From: Acidobacteriota bacterium
GTDB taxonomy: Bacteria; Acidobacteriota; Terriglobia; Acidiferrales; UBA7541
Direction of reading: 5' to 3'
Length of the DNA: 64,000 nt
NCBI GenBank assembly: GCA_003225295.1
Contig: QHYZ01000053.1
Span: 56,427 to 120,426, forward strand
This document shows positions 45,696-55,772 of the stretch, piece by piece (position 1 is the first letter of the stretch; the number at the start of each line of letters is the position of its first letter). The position numbers and the translations under genes are program-made. The notes under the pieces are model-generated. The model saw only the letters and a program-made list of their open reading frames with translations, had not been told where the DNA came from and did not search any database.

Positions 45696-46934
45696 ATGTT
45701 CTGCACAAAATGCGGCGCACCGGTTTCCGCGAGCGGAAGGTTCTGCTCCTCGTGTGGAGAAGCGGTCAATCCGGACACGGGCGCAACTTTGTCGGGGGAT
45801 GAAGCCAGCCTCGAGGGTGCAACCATTGCACCCTCGAGCCCCGCCCCGCGAAAAACACCGCCACCACCTTATTCCCTGCGAACTCCAAGGACGCCCTCAA
45901 GCAGCAATCCAATTTCAAGCTCAGACCCCATCGGCGGCGGCCGCTTTACACCAGGCCAGATCATTGCGGAGCGCTATCGCGTTGTGGCACTGGCGGGCCG
46001 CGGCGGAATGGGTGAGGTGTACCGCGCTGAAGATTTAACCCTTGGCCAGGTGGTGGCATTGAAATTTCTTCCCAAAATCCTCTCCCAGGATGCCGCCGCG
46101 CTCACCCGGTTTCATGCCGAAGTACGCACCGCGCGGCAGGTCTCTCACCCCAATGTCTGCCGCGTGTTTGACATCGGTGAAGCCGACAGAACACTCTTCC
46201 TGACAATGGAGTATGTCGATGGCGAAGATCTCGCTTCGGTCGTCCGCAGAATCGGCAGGCTTTCCCCGGACAAGGCTACCGAGATCGCGCGCCAAATCTG
46301 CGCGGGTCTGGCCGCAGCGCACGAACGCGGGGTGATCCACCGCGATCTGAAGCCGGCCAATGTCATGCTTGATGGAGCCGGGAAGATTCGCCTCACGGAT
46401 TTTGGCCTTGCCGGCATCGCCGCGAGCATCAAAGGCGCGGAAGTCCGCGCGGGGACACCGGCGTACATGGCCCCTGAGCAACTGGCCGGCCGCGATGTCA
46501 GCACCAAAAGCGATCTATATTCACTCGGCCTCATCCTCTACGAAATTCTGACGGGCAAACGCGCCTTCGAAGCCTCCACGCTCCCGGAGTTAATGAAGCT
46601 GCGTGAGCAAGCCACCATCACCAATCCTTCAACGCTGGTCCGCGACCTCGACCCTTTGATCGAACGCGTCATCTTCCGTTGCCTGGAAAATGATCCGGAC
46701 AAACGGCCGGCTTCCGCCCTGCAAGTGGCTGCCGCTTTGCCTGGCGGTGACCCACTGGCGGCCGCTCTGGCCGCGGGAGAGACGCCTTCGCCGGAAATGG
46801 TGGCCGCCGCCGGCGAAACGGAGGGCCTGCAGCCGCGCCTGGCCGTGTCTCTACTGGCCCCGATTGTTCTTGGCTTGATTGCTTTGCTTTTCGTTTCGGA
46901 TCACAACAAGCTCCAACCGCACGCCCCTGGATAA
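45696..46934 (+). CDS. Serine/threonine protein kinase, C-terminal module cut off
   Basis: A 412-residue remnant of a longer kinase. The N-terminus is a zinc ribbon (Cys3, Cys6, Cys17, Cys20), then a Pro/Ser-rich linker, then an intact protein kinase domain from about residue 93: GRGGMGEVYR loop, Lys123, HRDLKPAN with Asp217, DFGLAG with Asp235, and APEQL. A transmembrane helix (SLLAPIVLGLIALLF) starts near residue 387. The TAA at 46932 ends the frame just after it. The module that normally follows is in the same frame downstream (47040-48371), separated by a shift and a deletion of tens of codons. The catalytic domain itself looks functional. Confidence 0.85.
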   Translation: MFCTKCGAPVSASGRFCSSCGEAVNPDTGATLSGDEASLEGATIAPSSPAPRKTPPPPYSLRTPRTPSSSNPISSSDPIGGGRFTPGQIIAERYRVVALAGRGGMGEVYRAEDLTLGQVVALKFLPKILSQDAAALTRFHAEVRTARQVSHPNVCRVFDIGEADRTLFLTMEYVDGEDLASVVRRIGRLSPDKATEIARQICAGLAAAHERGVIHRDLKPANVMLDGAGKIRLTDFGLAGIAASIKGAEVRAGTPAYMAPEQLAGRDVSTKSDLYSLGLILYEILTGKRAFEASTLPELMKLREQATITNPSTLVRDLDPLIERVIFRCLENDPDKRPASALQVAAALPGGDPLAAALAAGETPSPEMVAAAGETEGLQPRLAVSLLAPIVLGLIALLFVSDHNKLQPHAPG

Positions 46935-47039
46935 CCCCCCCGAGGTGCTCGCCGCTACAAGACCGAGAACCGCTGGGCTCCGCTCCAGGACGGGCGTCCC
47001 CCCTCCCTCGCTTTCTGGTATCGGCAGAGCCCGCGCGAG

Positions 47040-48371
47040 ATGCGTCCAGAGCGCTTCTATTCCTCGACCGGCGCAGGCGAGGTAACCAGAACCGATCCAG
47101 GAATGAATCTCCCAGGCATGGTTTCGGTGATCCTCGACATGCGCGGACGCCTCCTGCACCTGGAGGTTGTTCCGCCGCAAAAAGACTCGCCCATCCAATC
47201 TATACCCTCCACCAATTGGCCGGCTCTCTTCGCGCTCGCCGGTGTGGATGTCTCGGCCTACCACAGCGCTGAACCGGAGTGGATGCCGCTGGCGTGGAGT
47301 GATTCACGGGCGGCTTGGCTGGGCACCGTCGCCGGGCACGCGGACATCTCCGAGCGCATCGAAGCCGCCGCCTATCGCGGCAGGCCCATTTATTTCGACG
47401 TCATCTACCCCTGGTCCAAGCCGGAGCGCTCCCTGCCTTACACCCCCAAGTCGCACGAGAAGATTGCCAACATCATCGGGGTAACTTTATTTTTGGCTCT
47501 GGCCCTCAGCGGAGTCCTGGTGATGCGCCGCAATCTCCGCCTGAAGCGCTCCGACACGCGGGGAGCAATGCGGCTCGGAACCTTTGTTTTGTTCTCGTAT
47601 CTGGCGATGTGGCTGCTTCGCTCCCATCACCTCGCTTCCATCGAGGAGTTCTATCTCTTCTTGATTACCCTCAGCTGGGCGCTGCTGGCCACCGCGCTAG
47701 TCACCGTGATGTACCTTGCTTTGGAGCCCTTCGTGCGCCGGCGCGATCCTCATACTTTGATTTCCTGGAGCCGGCTGCTGGCAGGGCAATTCCGCGACCC
47801 GCTCGTCGGAAGGGATTTTCTGATCGGCGCCCTGTACGGCGTCTGGCTAGCGCTTTACGAAGATGCTGACAGCTATGTGCTCCCGCTGTTCGGCAAGCTG
47901 CCGCCCTACCCGGGCACTCTCAGCCCGGATGCGCTTCTCGGGATTCGCTCTGCCATGGGAGATCTTCTCTTCTACGTCCTGATTTATGTTTTGTACAGCC
48001 TGATGATTTTCTTTTTTCTCTTTCTCTTGCGGTTGGCGATGAAGAAGGAGTGGCTTGCGGCGATTGTGGTTGTGCTGGTCGCTGCCAGCACGAATACCGG
48101 CGGAGATTATCCGATGGTGACCTTCGCAGCGGCAGCCCTCATCTGGTTGTCGATCGTGCTGATCCTGAGGCGCTACGGGTTGCTTGCGCTGGTCGTTGGC
48201 CTCGTCGTTCAAAATGTTCTTCTGGTATTTCCCCTCACGTCCCACCTCTCGCGGTGGTATGCGCCGGTCGGACTGGCGGGTATTTTTGTCATTGCCGCCG
48301 TCGGCGTCTATGGCTTCTACACCAGTCTGGGGGGCAAACCGCTCCTCTCAGGGGCCGCGCTCGATAATTAG
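47040..48371 (+). pseudogene. Detached membrane module of the Ser/Thr kinase
   Basis: A 443-residue frame without its kinase. The sequence begins within a periplasmic-type domain (VTRTDPGMNLPGMVSVILD, GRLLHLEVVPPQ, STNWPALFALAGVDVS) followed by about eight hydrophobic segments (IIGVTLFLALALSGVLV, FLFLLRLAMKK and others). Such modules are found C-terminal to Ser/Thr kinases in soil bacteria. Upstream of the ATG, the open frame from about 46970 (RWAPLQDGRPPSLAFWYR) also belongs to it, and between that and 46934 a piece (RTPLDNPPEVLA) survives in another frame. It has no ribosome site of its own that I can see and is probably not made as a separate protein. Confidence 0.6.
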
Positions 48372-48394
48372 ACCGCGCCGGCCTCTTGCGGTGC

Positions 48395-49000
48395 TCAGCC
48401 TGTCCGGCGATCCTTTCCCGGCGCGAGTTTCGGGGGCACAAGTTGCGTCGCCAATTCCTCCAGGCTCGACAGTGTCTTGCTGGCAGCCAGCCGGGCCTTC
48501 TCCATGAATGACGAATCCAGCAAGAAGGCGCAACGGTCGACGAAGGGATGGTCCGCCGCTTCAAAGGGCTTGCGGCGGCGTTGCGTCTCGGCGGCGCGCG
48601 CTAGCAACTCTTCGTACATTTGCAGGTCCCGCTGAAAATCGAGCGCGTCTCCCGCGGTCCAGCCCTGCTGCCGCGTCAGTGCGGCCAGAAACTTTCTGCG
48701 GAACACCGTGGCATCCCGCCGCAGCATGGGACGCGGTTTGGATCTGCCCGCAGTCTGCGGCTCGTTGCAAACGATCGCCAGCGTCCGCACCGTCAAGGCC
48801 AGCAGCGCCTCTCGTTGCAACAGAGCCAGGAGATCACGGTAGAGCGAGGCGTGAACCTGTAGCGCCTGGCGCCCGTTCTCGACAACATAAGAATCCACAA
48901 AACGCGGCACGACGCGCTCGTGCAGCAGAGCGTCGGTAATGCGCCGAGCGAGTTGCCCGGGCGCTTCTGTTGAATTCTGTTTCTCAAGCGACATGTTCAA
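48395..49000 (-). CDS. Conserved-looking protein of unknown function
   Basis: A 201-residue, arginine-rich, alpha-helical protein with no recognised domain, signal or membrane segment. Repeating leucine spacing (LYRDLLALLQREALLALTVR) suggests a helical bundle. Start is an ATG at 49000; an in-frame ATG two codons on is an alternative. It is convergent with the kinase module (24 bases away) and lies downstream of lon on the same strand, separated by the lon terminator. Confidence 0.55.
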   Translation of the reverse strand: MNMSLEKQNSTEAPGQLARRITDALLHERVVPRFVDSYVVENGRQALQVHASLYRDLLALLQREALLALTVRTLAIVCNEPQTAGRSKPRPMLRRDATVFRRKFLAALTRQQGWTAGDALDFQRDLQMYEELLARAAETQRRRKPFEAADHPFVDRCAFLLDSSFMEKARLAASKTLSSLEELATQLVPPKLAPGKDRRTG

Positions 49001-49053
49001 CGGAACATGTTAGCAGGAGTCTCGTTCCAGGCCGCCCGGTGCCGGTGGAAAAT

Positions 49054-49080
49054 AAAAAAGGCCCCGGCCGGGGGGGGCCT
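49054..49080 (-). terminator. Intrinsic terminator downstream of lon
   Basis: On the minus strand AGGCCCC and GGGGCCT pair around a GC-rich loop and are followed by TTTTTTATTTT. It lies just past the lon stop codon. Confidence 0.75.
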
Positions 49081-49133
49081 GCATTGATTTTGGAGGGGCG
49101 CCCGCGCGTCTTCCCTCACGCTCCATCTGTTGT

Positions 49134-51560
49134 TCAGTGAATCGCCCTGGGGCCCTCCGGGCCAACGCGCTTTTGTTTTGGCTCAGGCTGCGGCACGATC
49201 GGCGGTGTCAGTGCCTCCGTTTGGAGCGCGTGCTCGAGCACTTCGTCGAGTGTGCGGACATAGGTGATCTTAATGTCGCCGAGGATCTCCGGAGTGAGAT
49301 CCGCCACGACATTCGGCTCATTGTCTGCAGGCAACAGGACTTCTGTGATCCCCGCCCGCTTCGCCCCGAGCACTTTTTCCTTCACGCCTCCGATCGGCAG
49401 GACCACGCCCGAGAGCGTCATCTCGCCGGTCATCGCCAGGCGGTTTTTCACCGGGCGCCCGCTGAGCAGGCTGACCAGCGCCGTCACCATTGCCGCGCCC
49501 GCAGACGGACCGTCCTTCGGCACCGCGCCCGACGGCACATGGATGTGAATGTCCTGTTTGCGGAAGAAGTCCGGATCGATGCCGTAACGCTCGCCATTCG
49601 CGCGTGTCCAGGTCAGCGCTGCGGTCATCGATTCCTGCATGACTTCACCTAGATGCCCGGTCATGGTGAACTGCTTACCGCCGCGCATCCGCGTAGCCTC
49701 GATGAAGATGATGTCGCCTCCCACCGGCGTCCACACCAGCCCCACGGCGACTCCCGGCCTCTTGACGCGTTCTTCGACTTCCTTCTCCGTGCGAAATTTT
49801 GGCACACCCAGGAACTCGCGAACAATTTCCGGCGTGACGACCATTTTCTCGGTCTTGTCTTCGGCGATGCGCCGCGCCTGTTTGCGCGTGATCGTGGCGA
49901 TCTCGCGCTCCAGGTTGCGCACGCCCGCTTCCCGCGTGAAGCTGTGAATGATTTCCCGGAGCCCCTCGTCGGTGAAGGCGATTTGCTCGTCGACTCTGAG
50001 GCCGTGCTCCGCGGCCTGCTTCGGGATCAGGTACTTGTGGGCAATGTGCAGTTTCTCTTCTCCCGTGTAGCCGGGCAATTCGATGATTTCCATGCGGTCC
50101 CGCAGCGGCTCGGGGATGGGATCCATCCAGTTCGCCGTGGCGATGAACAGGACCTTCGAAAGATCAAACGGCACATCTAGATAGTGATCACGGAAGGCGT
50201 TGTTTTGCTCCGGGTCGAGAACTTCCATCAGCGCCGAAGAGGGATCGCCCCGGAAGTCGCGGCCGAGTTTGTCGACCTCGTCAAGCATCATGACCGGGTC
50301 GTTCGTTTCTCCGCGCTTCAAACCTTGAATAATTTGTCCGGGCAACGCGCCGATGTAAGTCCGCCGATGGCCGCGGATCTCCGCCTCGTCGTGCATACCG
50401 CCAAGGGCGATGCGCACAAACTTGCGTCCCAACGACCTGGCGATAGACTTACCAAGTGAAGTCTTGCCCACGCCTGGAGGTCCCACGAAGCAAAGGATTG
50501 GCCCTTTCATGCCTGGCTGAAGCTTCTTCACCGCCAGGTAATCGAGGATGCGCTCCTTCACCTTCTGCAGATCGTAGTGGTCTTCGTCGAGGATCTCGCG
50601 CCCCTTGGCAATATCAATTTCCGAGCTACCCGAGGACTTGCTCCACGGCAGCGAGGTCATCCACTCCAGATAGGTCCGCGAAACCATGTACTCCGCGGAA
50701 GCCGGTGTCATTTTTGACAGCCGCTTCAGCTCCCGGTCGCACTCTTTCTTGGCTTCGGCGGTCATGCCGGCTTCTTCGACCTTCTTGCGGAGCTCGTCGA
50801 TCTCCTGCATCGAGTCGTCGGATTCGCCAAGTTCCTTTTGGATCGCTTTCATCTGCTCGCGCAGGAGGTATTCGCGTTGGTTCTGGCTGACCTGCTCCTG
50901 CACCTGCTCGTGTATTTTCGAACGCAGCTCCAGGACTTCCAGCTCCTTCGAGAGCTCGCGGATCAATGATTCCAGCCTCTTACGCACGCTGGGAGTTTCG
51001 ATTAATTCCTGCCGCAGCAGCGTCGAAAGTGACGGCAAGGTACCGGCGATGAAATCGGTCAGCCGGCCGGGATCGTCGATATTCATGGCCACCGATTGCA
51101 GATCGTCGGAAAGTTGCGGAGAATGACTGACGACATCGCGGAAAAGGTCCTGTGCATTGCGCTGCAGCGCTTCGAGTTCCGTATCGGCTTCACCGATGAT
51201 GTCCGGTTCAGCTTGCACGCGAGCCCGCAGAAACGGGCGCAAGCCCACAAGATCAACCATCTGGATGCGTTGCAGTCCTTCGAGGAAGATGACCACGTTG
51301 CCATTGGGCATTTTCACCGTCTTGTGCACTTTTGCCAGCGTGCCGACCTTGTGCAGGTCAGCCGCGGCTGGATCCTCTACGCGCGGATCGAGCTGCGCGA
51401 CCACTCCCAACATCTTCTCTTCGCCTTGCAAAGCATTCACCAGCGCCAAAGAGCTTTCCCGGCCCACGGTCAGTGGCAGGACGGCACCCGGAAACAGGAC
51501 GGTGTCCCGAACCGGCAAGATCGGTAGAATCTCCGGTACTACAAACTTTTTCTCAGCCAT
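49134..51560 (-). CDS. lon: ATP-dependent protease Lon
   Basis: An 808-residue AAA+ protease, the normal Lon length. The N-terminal substrate domain starts LPILPVRDTVLFPG. Walker A is GPPGVGKT at 360-367, Walker B MMLDEVD at 424-430. The protease domain has the Ser-Lys dyad, Ser686 (PKDGPSAGA) and Lys729 (GGVKEKV). The start at 51560 has GGAGGAGCGC upstream, and the conserved N-terminus begins there rather than at the frame's earlier Met. It degrades damaged and regulatory proteins. A Pro/Lys tail of about 25 residues follows the protease fold. Confidence 0.97.
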   Translation of the reverse strand: MAEKKFVVPEILPILPVRDTVLFPGAVLPLTVGRESSLALVNALQGEEKMLGVVAQLDPRVEDPAAADLHKVGTLAKVHKTVKMPNGNVVIFLEGLQRIQMVDLVGLRPFLRARVQAEPDIIGEADTELEALQRNAQDLFRDVVSHSPQLSDDLQSVAMNIDDPGRLTDFIAGTLPSLSTLLRQELIETPSVRKRLESLIRELSKELEVLELRSKIHEQVQEQVSQNQREYLLREQMKAIQKELGESDDSMQEIDELRKKVEEAGMTAEAKKECDRELKRLSKMTPASAEYMVSRTYLEWMTSLPWSKSSGSSEIDIAKGREILDEDHYDLQKVKERILDYLAVKKLQPGMKGPILCFVGPPGVGKTSLGKSIARSLGRKFVRIALGGMHDEAEIRGHRRTYIGALPGQIIQGLKRGETNDPVMMLDEVDKLGRDFRGDPSSALMEVLDPEQNNAFRDHYLDVPFDLSKVLFIATANWMDPIPEPLRDRMEIIELPGYTGEEKLHIAHKYLIPKQAAEHGLRVDEQIAFTDEGLREIIHSFTREAGVRNLEREIATITRKQARRIAEDKTEKMVVTPEIVREFLGVPKFRTEKEVEERVKRPGVAVGLVWTPVGGDIIFIEATRMRGGKQFTMTGHLGEVMQESMTAALTWTRANGERYGIDPDFFRKQDIHIHVPSGAVPKDGPSAGAAMVTALVSLLSGRPVKNRLAMTGEMTLSGVVLPIGGVKEKVLGAKRAGITEVLLPADNEPNVVADLTPEILGDIKITYVRTLDEVLEHALQTEALTPPIVPQPEPKQKRVGPEGPRAIH

Positions 51561-51811
51561 GCGCTCCTCCAGAGCCGGGCGCACCCAAACGCCTGGCGCT
51601 CTCCCATCTTAGATGCTGCCAGGCCAGAAAGGGTGTAAAAAAGTATCGTTGTTGCTAGCATAAAATCTTAGCACCTTACGCTCATATTTATACCTCACTT
51701 CAAACTCTCTTTCCATTCCAATATAAATATTGTGTATTCAATCTGTTACGAGCTGTCGTGAGAACCCTCCTAGCTAATCTCGCATCCGCTACCGGTCGAA
51801 AGCTAATTTCT

Positions 51812-53176
51812 TCAGCCGTGCCTTCCCTTCGGCAGAAACCTCTCTTGCACGAATGTTTCCGCTTCTGCGCGCGTCTTGACCTCACCCTCCAGTTGCGCGT
51901 CCTCCAGGGCCTCCAGGATCTTGCTGAAAAGTGGACCCGGCCTGAAACCCATATCCTGCAAATCGTCTCCCGTCAGCAAGCGCTCCGGCCGAACCCGCTC
52001 GGGCGGGGTCTCGGCAAGGAATCGTCGGACGAACTCATAGGAATCGAGGTGCCCGTGGCTGGCAAGACAGTCGAGCCGGTGCAAGGCCAGGTGTTCCTCG
52101 AAGCGAGGGAGCCGCACAAACTTCTTCAGCGTGGAGGTGCGCATCTCCTCGACCGCCCCGAACTTCATGTGATTGTCCACCAGCGCCAGGATCTGCTCGG
52201 TGTCCTCGTTGGAGAAGCGCAAGCGCCGGCAGATGGCCTCGGCCATGCGCACGCCGACTTCTACGTGATTGTTGAAACGAATGCGGTCCCCGGTCTCGGC
52301 GGCGGATTGGAATGTCGGAGGCTTGCCAACGTCATGAAGAAGGACGCCCCAAGCTAAGGTCGGTGCAGTGCCGGCCGGAAGTCCTTCGAGCATCATGAGG
52401 GTGTGAATCCACACGTCCCCTTCTGGATGATATTCGGAAGGCTGCTGGACGCCTTTCATCGCCCCGATTTCGGGAAGAACTCTCTCTAGAAGCCAGGTTT
52501 CCTCCAGTAGTTCGAACGCCCGCTTGGCTGCGCCCTCGGTGAGAAGTTTGGTGAGTTCCTCGCGGAGGCGCTCTGGAGAAATTTGGTGTATCTCCTCGAC
52601 GTGGCGGCGTACCGCCCGAAACGTTTCGGTTTCGATTTCGAATCCGAAACGCGCCGCGAAGCGTACCGCGCGCATCATGCGGAGTTTGTCTTCCGCAAAA
52701 CGACGGTCGGGCGGGCCGATGGCGCGGATGACTTTTGCTTGGAGGTCGGCCTGCCCGCCCACGAAATCGAGCACTTCTCCCGTGTCATGCGGCATCAGCA
52801 AGCCGTTGATCGTAAAGTCGCGGCGCCGCACATCTTCCTGCGGGGTACTTGCGTAGACCACACGGTCCGGGTGGCGGCCATCACTGTGGCCCACGTCCGA
52901 GCGGAACGTGGCAACTTCGACCTTCAGACCATCACGCGGAATCAAGATCACTCCGAATTGTGCCCCGACTGAAACGCTCTCAGGGAACAGGCTCGCCACC
53001 TGTTCCGGCGTGGCATCGGTGGTCAAGTCGTAATCGGCGGGCTCCCGGCCGAGCAGCAAGTCGCGCACACACCCTCCGACAAGCAGGGCCTGATAGCCGT
53101 TGCGGCGAAGGGTGTCGCCGATCGAGTTGGCCAGTTGGCGTGGCGTCACGCTGTGATTATGCGACAGTCGGGCCAC
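51812..53176 (-). CDS. CCA tRNA nucleotidyltransferase / poly(A) polymerase family protein
   Basis: About 454 residues. The nucleotidyltransferase site is LVGGCVRDLLLGREPADYDL, with the DYD metal-binding aspartates, followed by RRDFTINGL and the RMMRAVRFAARFGF motif of class II enzymes. A HD-type domain follows with LLHDVGKP and HVEVGVRMA. Class II members add CCA to tRNA or poly(A) to RNA; HD domains favour CCA-adding enzymes with extra phosphatase activity, but the choice is open. Start is a GTG at 53176; the longer frame would overlap the phosphatase gene. It may be coexpressed with the phosphatase upstream. Confidence 0.88.
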   Translation of the reverse strand: MARLSHNHSVTPRQLANSIGDTLRRNGYQALLVGGCVRDLLLGREPADYDLTTDATPEQVASLFPESVSVGAQFGVILIPRDGLKVEVATFRSDVGHSDGRHPDRVVYASTPQEDVRRRDFTINGLLMPHDTGEVLDFVGGQADLQAKVIRAIGPPDRRFAEDKLRMMRAVRFAARFGFEIETETFRAVRRHVEEIHQISPERLREELTKLLTEGAAKRAFELLEETWLLERVLPEIGAMKGVQQPSEYHPEGDVWIHTLMMLEGLPAGTAPTLAWGVLLHDVGKPPTFQSAAETGDRIRFNNHVEVGVRMAEAICRRLRFSNEDTEQILALVDNHMKFGAVEEMRTSTLKKFVRLPRFEEHLALHRLDCLASHGHLDSYEFVRRFLAETPPERVRPERLLTGDDLQDMGFRPGPLFSKILEALEDAQLEGEVKTRAEAETFVQERFLPKGRHG

Positions 53177-53192
53177 CAAGGGGGACTGTGTG

Positions 53193-54356
53193 TTAGAGAG
53201 TTTCGGCCCGGCTGCGAAACACCAGGCAGGTAATGTCGTCGGACTGGCGCGTGACGCCCACGAATTCATCCACTCGTTTCATGAGCAACTGCAGGGTTTG
53301 TTGAGCATCCCAATCCGGCAGATTGCGAATGGCGTCGAGCCAGCGAGCGTTCCCAAATTCTTCTCCCCCTCCATTGAAGGCCTCCACAACGCCATCGGTA
53401 AAAAAAATCAAAGCGTCACCCGGTTTGAGCTCCAGGGACGCGGTCTCGTAATTGGTGGCCGGTCGAATGCCCAGGGGCAGGCCGCCGGCTTCCAGGGTTT
53501 CCAGAGTGCCATTAGCGCGGCGGAGAATCGGTGCGTTGTGACCGGCGTTCACATAGTTAAGACGCCGTGAATTGGGATTATATTCACAGAGAACCGCGGT
53601 GGTGAAGCGCAGGCCGTTTAGACTATGCGCGCAGGCATAGTAATTCAGCCGCGCCACGAGATCCACCAGCGGAACATTTTCTTCCACGATCGTCCGCAGG
53701 CTGGCTTGCAGTGTCGCCATGAGCAGCGCGGCAGGAACGCTCTTGCCGGCAACATCGGCGATAACCACCATCAACCTATCCAGTGCGGACGGATTGGGAT
53801 AAAAGGCGTCGTAGTAGTCGCCCGCCACGGAATTTTGCGGGCGTGTCGCGAAAGCAATGTCCGCGCCCACCACTTTTGGCGGTTCCGAAGGTACCAGCCA
53901 GCTCTGAATCTCTCGTGCGATCTCCAAGTCACGCTTCATCGTGACCTTGTCGGCCAGTTCCAGGGAAAGAAGCAGCAAAAAGAGAAGCGCCGCCATGACT
54001 TCGAAATTCATGTCGAGCGCGGCATTTTTTTCAGAGTGAAATTTGAGTCCCGACATCACCAGCATCGCGAACGCCACCAGCAACAGGACGCGCCGGGCCG
54101 GTGTCAGCTTCATCAGCAGGGACCAGAAGAGTGTCTTGGCAATGCCGTACAAGCGGCGGAGTCCCCGCTGGCTTTCGAGCCCTTCGGCCTCTTTCATGTA
54201 GAAGCCGTAGCTCGCGCGTGTATCGGCCGTGAATTGCGACCACAACTCGTCAAGCTGACGGCCTTCGCTGATGCGTTGCCAGAAGGAGCGCATGCGGTCC
54301 AGCAGGCCCTCGCTCGAACGGGAAGATGACACACCGGGAGTAAGAGGCGCGCTCAT
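53193..54356 (-). CDS. SpoIIE-type PP2C phosphatase, membrane-linked
   Basis: A 387-residue protein. Two hydrophobic segments lie near residues 86-105 and 118-135 (ARRVLLLVAFAMLVMSG, MAALLFLLLLSLELAD). They precede a PP2C/SpoIIE (RsbU-like) domain with SVAGDYYDAF, VVIADVAGKSVPAALLMA and IFFTDGVVEAFNGGGEEFG, which carry the metal-binding aspartates. Such phosphatases dephosphorylate STAS anti-anti-sigma factors. It could act on the STAS protein encoded 13 kb away at 40.4 kb, an inference from family roles only. Confidence 0.9.
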   Translation of the reverse strand: MSAPLTPGVSSSRSSEGLLDRMRSFWQRISEGRQLDELWSQFTADTRASYGFYMKEAEGLESQRGLRRLYGIAKTLFWSLLMKLTPARRVLLLVAFAMLVMSGLKFHSEKNAALDMNFEVMAALLFLLLLSLELADKVTMKRDLEIAREIQSWLVPSEPPKVVGADIAFATRPQNSVAGDYYDAFYPNPSALDRLMVVIADVAGKSVPAALLMATLQASLRTIVEENVPLVDLVARLNYYACAHSLNGLRFTTAVLCEYNPNSRRLNYVNAGHNAPILRRANGTLETLEAGGLPLGIRPATNYETASLELKPGDALIFFTDGVVEAFNGGGEEFGNARWLDAIRNLPDWDAQQTLQLLMKRVDEFVGVTRQSDDITCLVFRSRAETL

Positions 54357-54492
54357 GGAATGGGTCGCAAGGAAGATAGATTATAGGACATTCGGGAGTC
54401 GTTTCGCCGTTGGTTAGAAATCGTCGCCGTCTTTCCGCGGCTGTTCCGCCCGCGACGAAGAAGCGCCCTGGCCTGCTTGGCAGGAAATCATA

Positions 54493-55743
54493 TCAGGAGT
54501 CTTCACGGTCGTCGCCCGATTGATCCCGATGAAGCGATGCGCCAAATTGCAACTTTCCAAAACCGAAGCGGTCACGGAGCCGATCCGCGGCGCTGGTGAG
54601 TTTTTCCTGTTTTTTTCTGCGCTCCGCATCCAGCAAACCGAGTTGCTCGCCGCCGTGAGCGAGTCCGCTGAGGCTGACGCCCAGCAGTCGGACTTTTCTT
54701 TTTGCATCGCGGTTCAGTCGAAACAGTCCTTGAAACACGGCAAAAATGTCGGAATCGAGCCGCAGCGGTTCCGCGAGCGTTTTCGAACGCGTGTGCGTTT
54801 CGAATCCCGCATAACGGATGGTCAGCGTGAGTGTCCGGGCCGCCAGACCCGCTTCGCGGAGCCTCTTGCATGCTTTCTGCGATAAATGGCTGAGCATCGC
54901 GGACATCGCGTTCGAATCGTCCGTGTCTTCGCCGAACGTGTGATTGTGCGAAATCGACTTCGGCTCGGCATCAATCACGAATTCGTAGGAATCGCCGCCG
55001 CGTGCTTTGCGGTAAAGCGCCGTCCCCCACTGGCCAAAAATCTTCTCCAGTTTTTCCTGCGGAACGGCGGCGATCTGCTCGACCGTTTCAATTCCCAGCA
55101 CTCGGAGCGCGCTCTCGGTGACTTCGCCAATGCCGGGAATCTTTCGAACCGGAAGTGGCGCAAGAAACCGTTCTTCACGGCCGGGTGCAACCCAGAGCAA
55201 ACCGCGCGGCTTGGCTTGATCCGACGCAACTTTCGCTACCAGCCGCGTGGTAGCCAGTCCGCCGGAACACGGCAGCGCCGTCGTGCGCGCGATGGTTCGA
55301 AGCAACTTGTCGGCGGCGGCGAGAGGTGGGCCGTGCAGGCGCCCGGTGCCCGCGAGATCGAGATAAGCCTCGTCAATCGAAACCATCTCGACGGTCGGAG
55401 AAAATTCTCCGAGGATGGTCGCAATTCGGTCGCTCCACTCCGAATATTTTTCGTGGTGGCCGTCAAGGAAAATGGCGTGCGGACACAGCCGCCCCGCCGT
55501 TCGAAGCGGCATCGCGGAGTGAATCCCGAATTTCCGCGCTTCGTAACTGGCGGCAGAAACCACGCCGCGCTGGTCCGGCCGCCCTCCGACCACCACCGGC
55601 TTGCTGCGAAGCTCCGGCCGCTCCAGCAATTCCACCGAAACGAAAAACGCGTCCATGTCCACGTGCAGAATGCACGATGGCTCTTCATTCGAGGCCGATT
55701 CGATGGGGTCGTGCTTGGCGCGGAATCGCGCGAGGTCCGGCAT
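54493..55743 (-). CDS. dinB: DNA polymerase IV DinB (Y family)
   Basis: A 416-residue translesion polymerase. The catalytic acidic residues are in HVDMDAFFVSVE and SIDEAYLDLAG. The finger and palm parts include VVVGGRPDQRGVVSAASYEA, and the little-finger region follows (KSISHNHTFGEDT). It copies past damaged bases, usually within the SOS response; I see no clear LexA box in the 29 bases between its start and prmC, so it is likely cotranscribed from prmC. The last 20 residues are acidic and unconserved. Confidence 0.96.
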   Translation of the reverse strand: MPDLARFRAKHDPIESASNEEPSCILHVDMDAFFVSVELLERPELRSKPVVVGGRPDQRGVVSAASYEARKFGIHSAMPLRTAGRLCPHAIFLDGHHEKYSEWSDRIATILGEFSPTVEMVSIDEAYLDLAGTGRLHGPPLAAADKLLRTIARTTALPCSGGLATTRLVAKVASDQAKPRGLLWVAPGREERFLAPLPVRKIPGIGEVTESALRVLGIETVEQIAAVPQEKLEKIFGQWGTALYRKARGGDSYEFVIDAEPKSISHNHTFGEDTDDSNAMSAMLSHLSQKACKRLREAGLAARTLTLTIRYAGFETHTRSKTLAEPLRLDSDIFAVFQGLFRLNRDAKRKVRLLGVSLSGLAHGGEQLGLLDAERRKKQEKLTSAADRLRDRFGFGKLQFGASLHRDQSGDDREDS

Positions 55744-55772
55744 GCCCCTAGCCTACGCTGTGGCTTGGTGCG

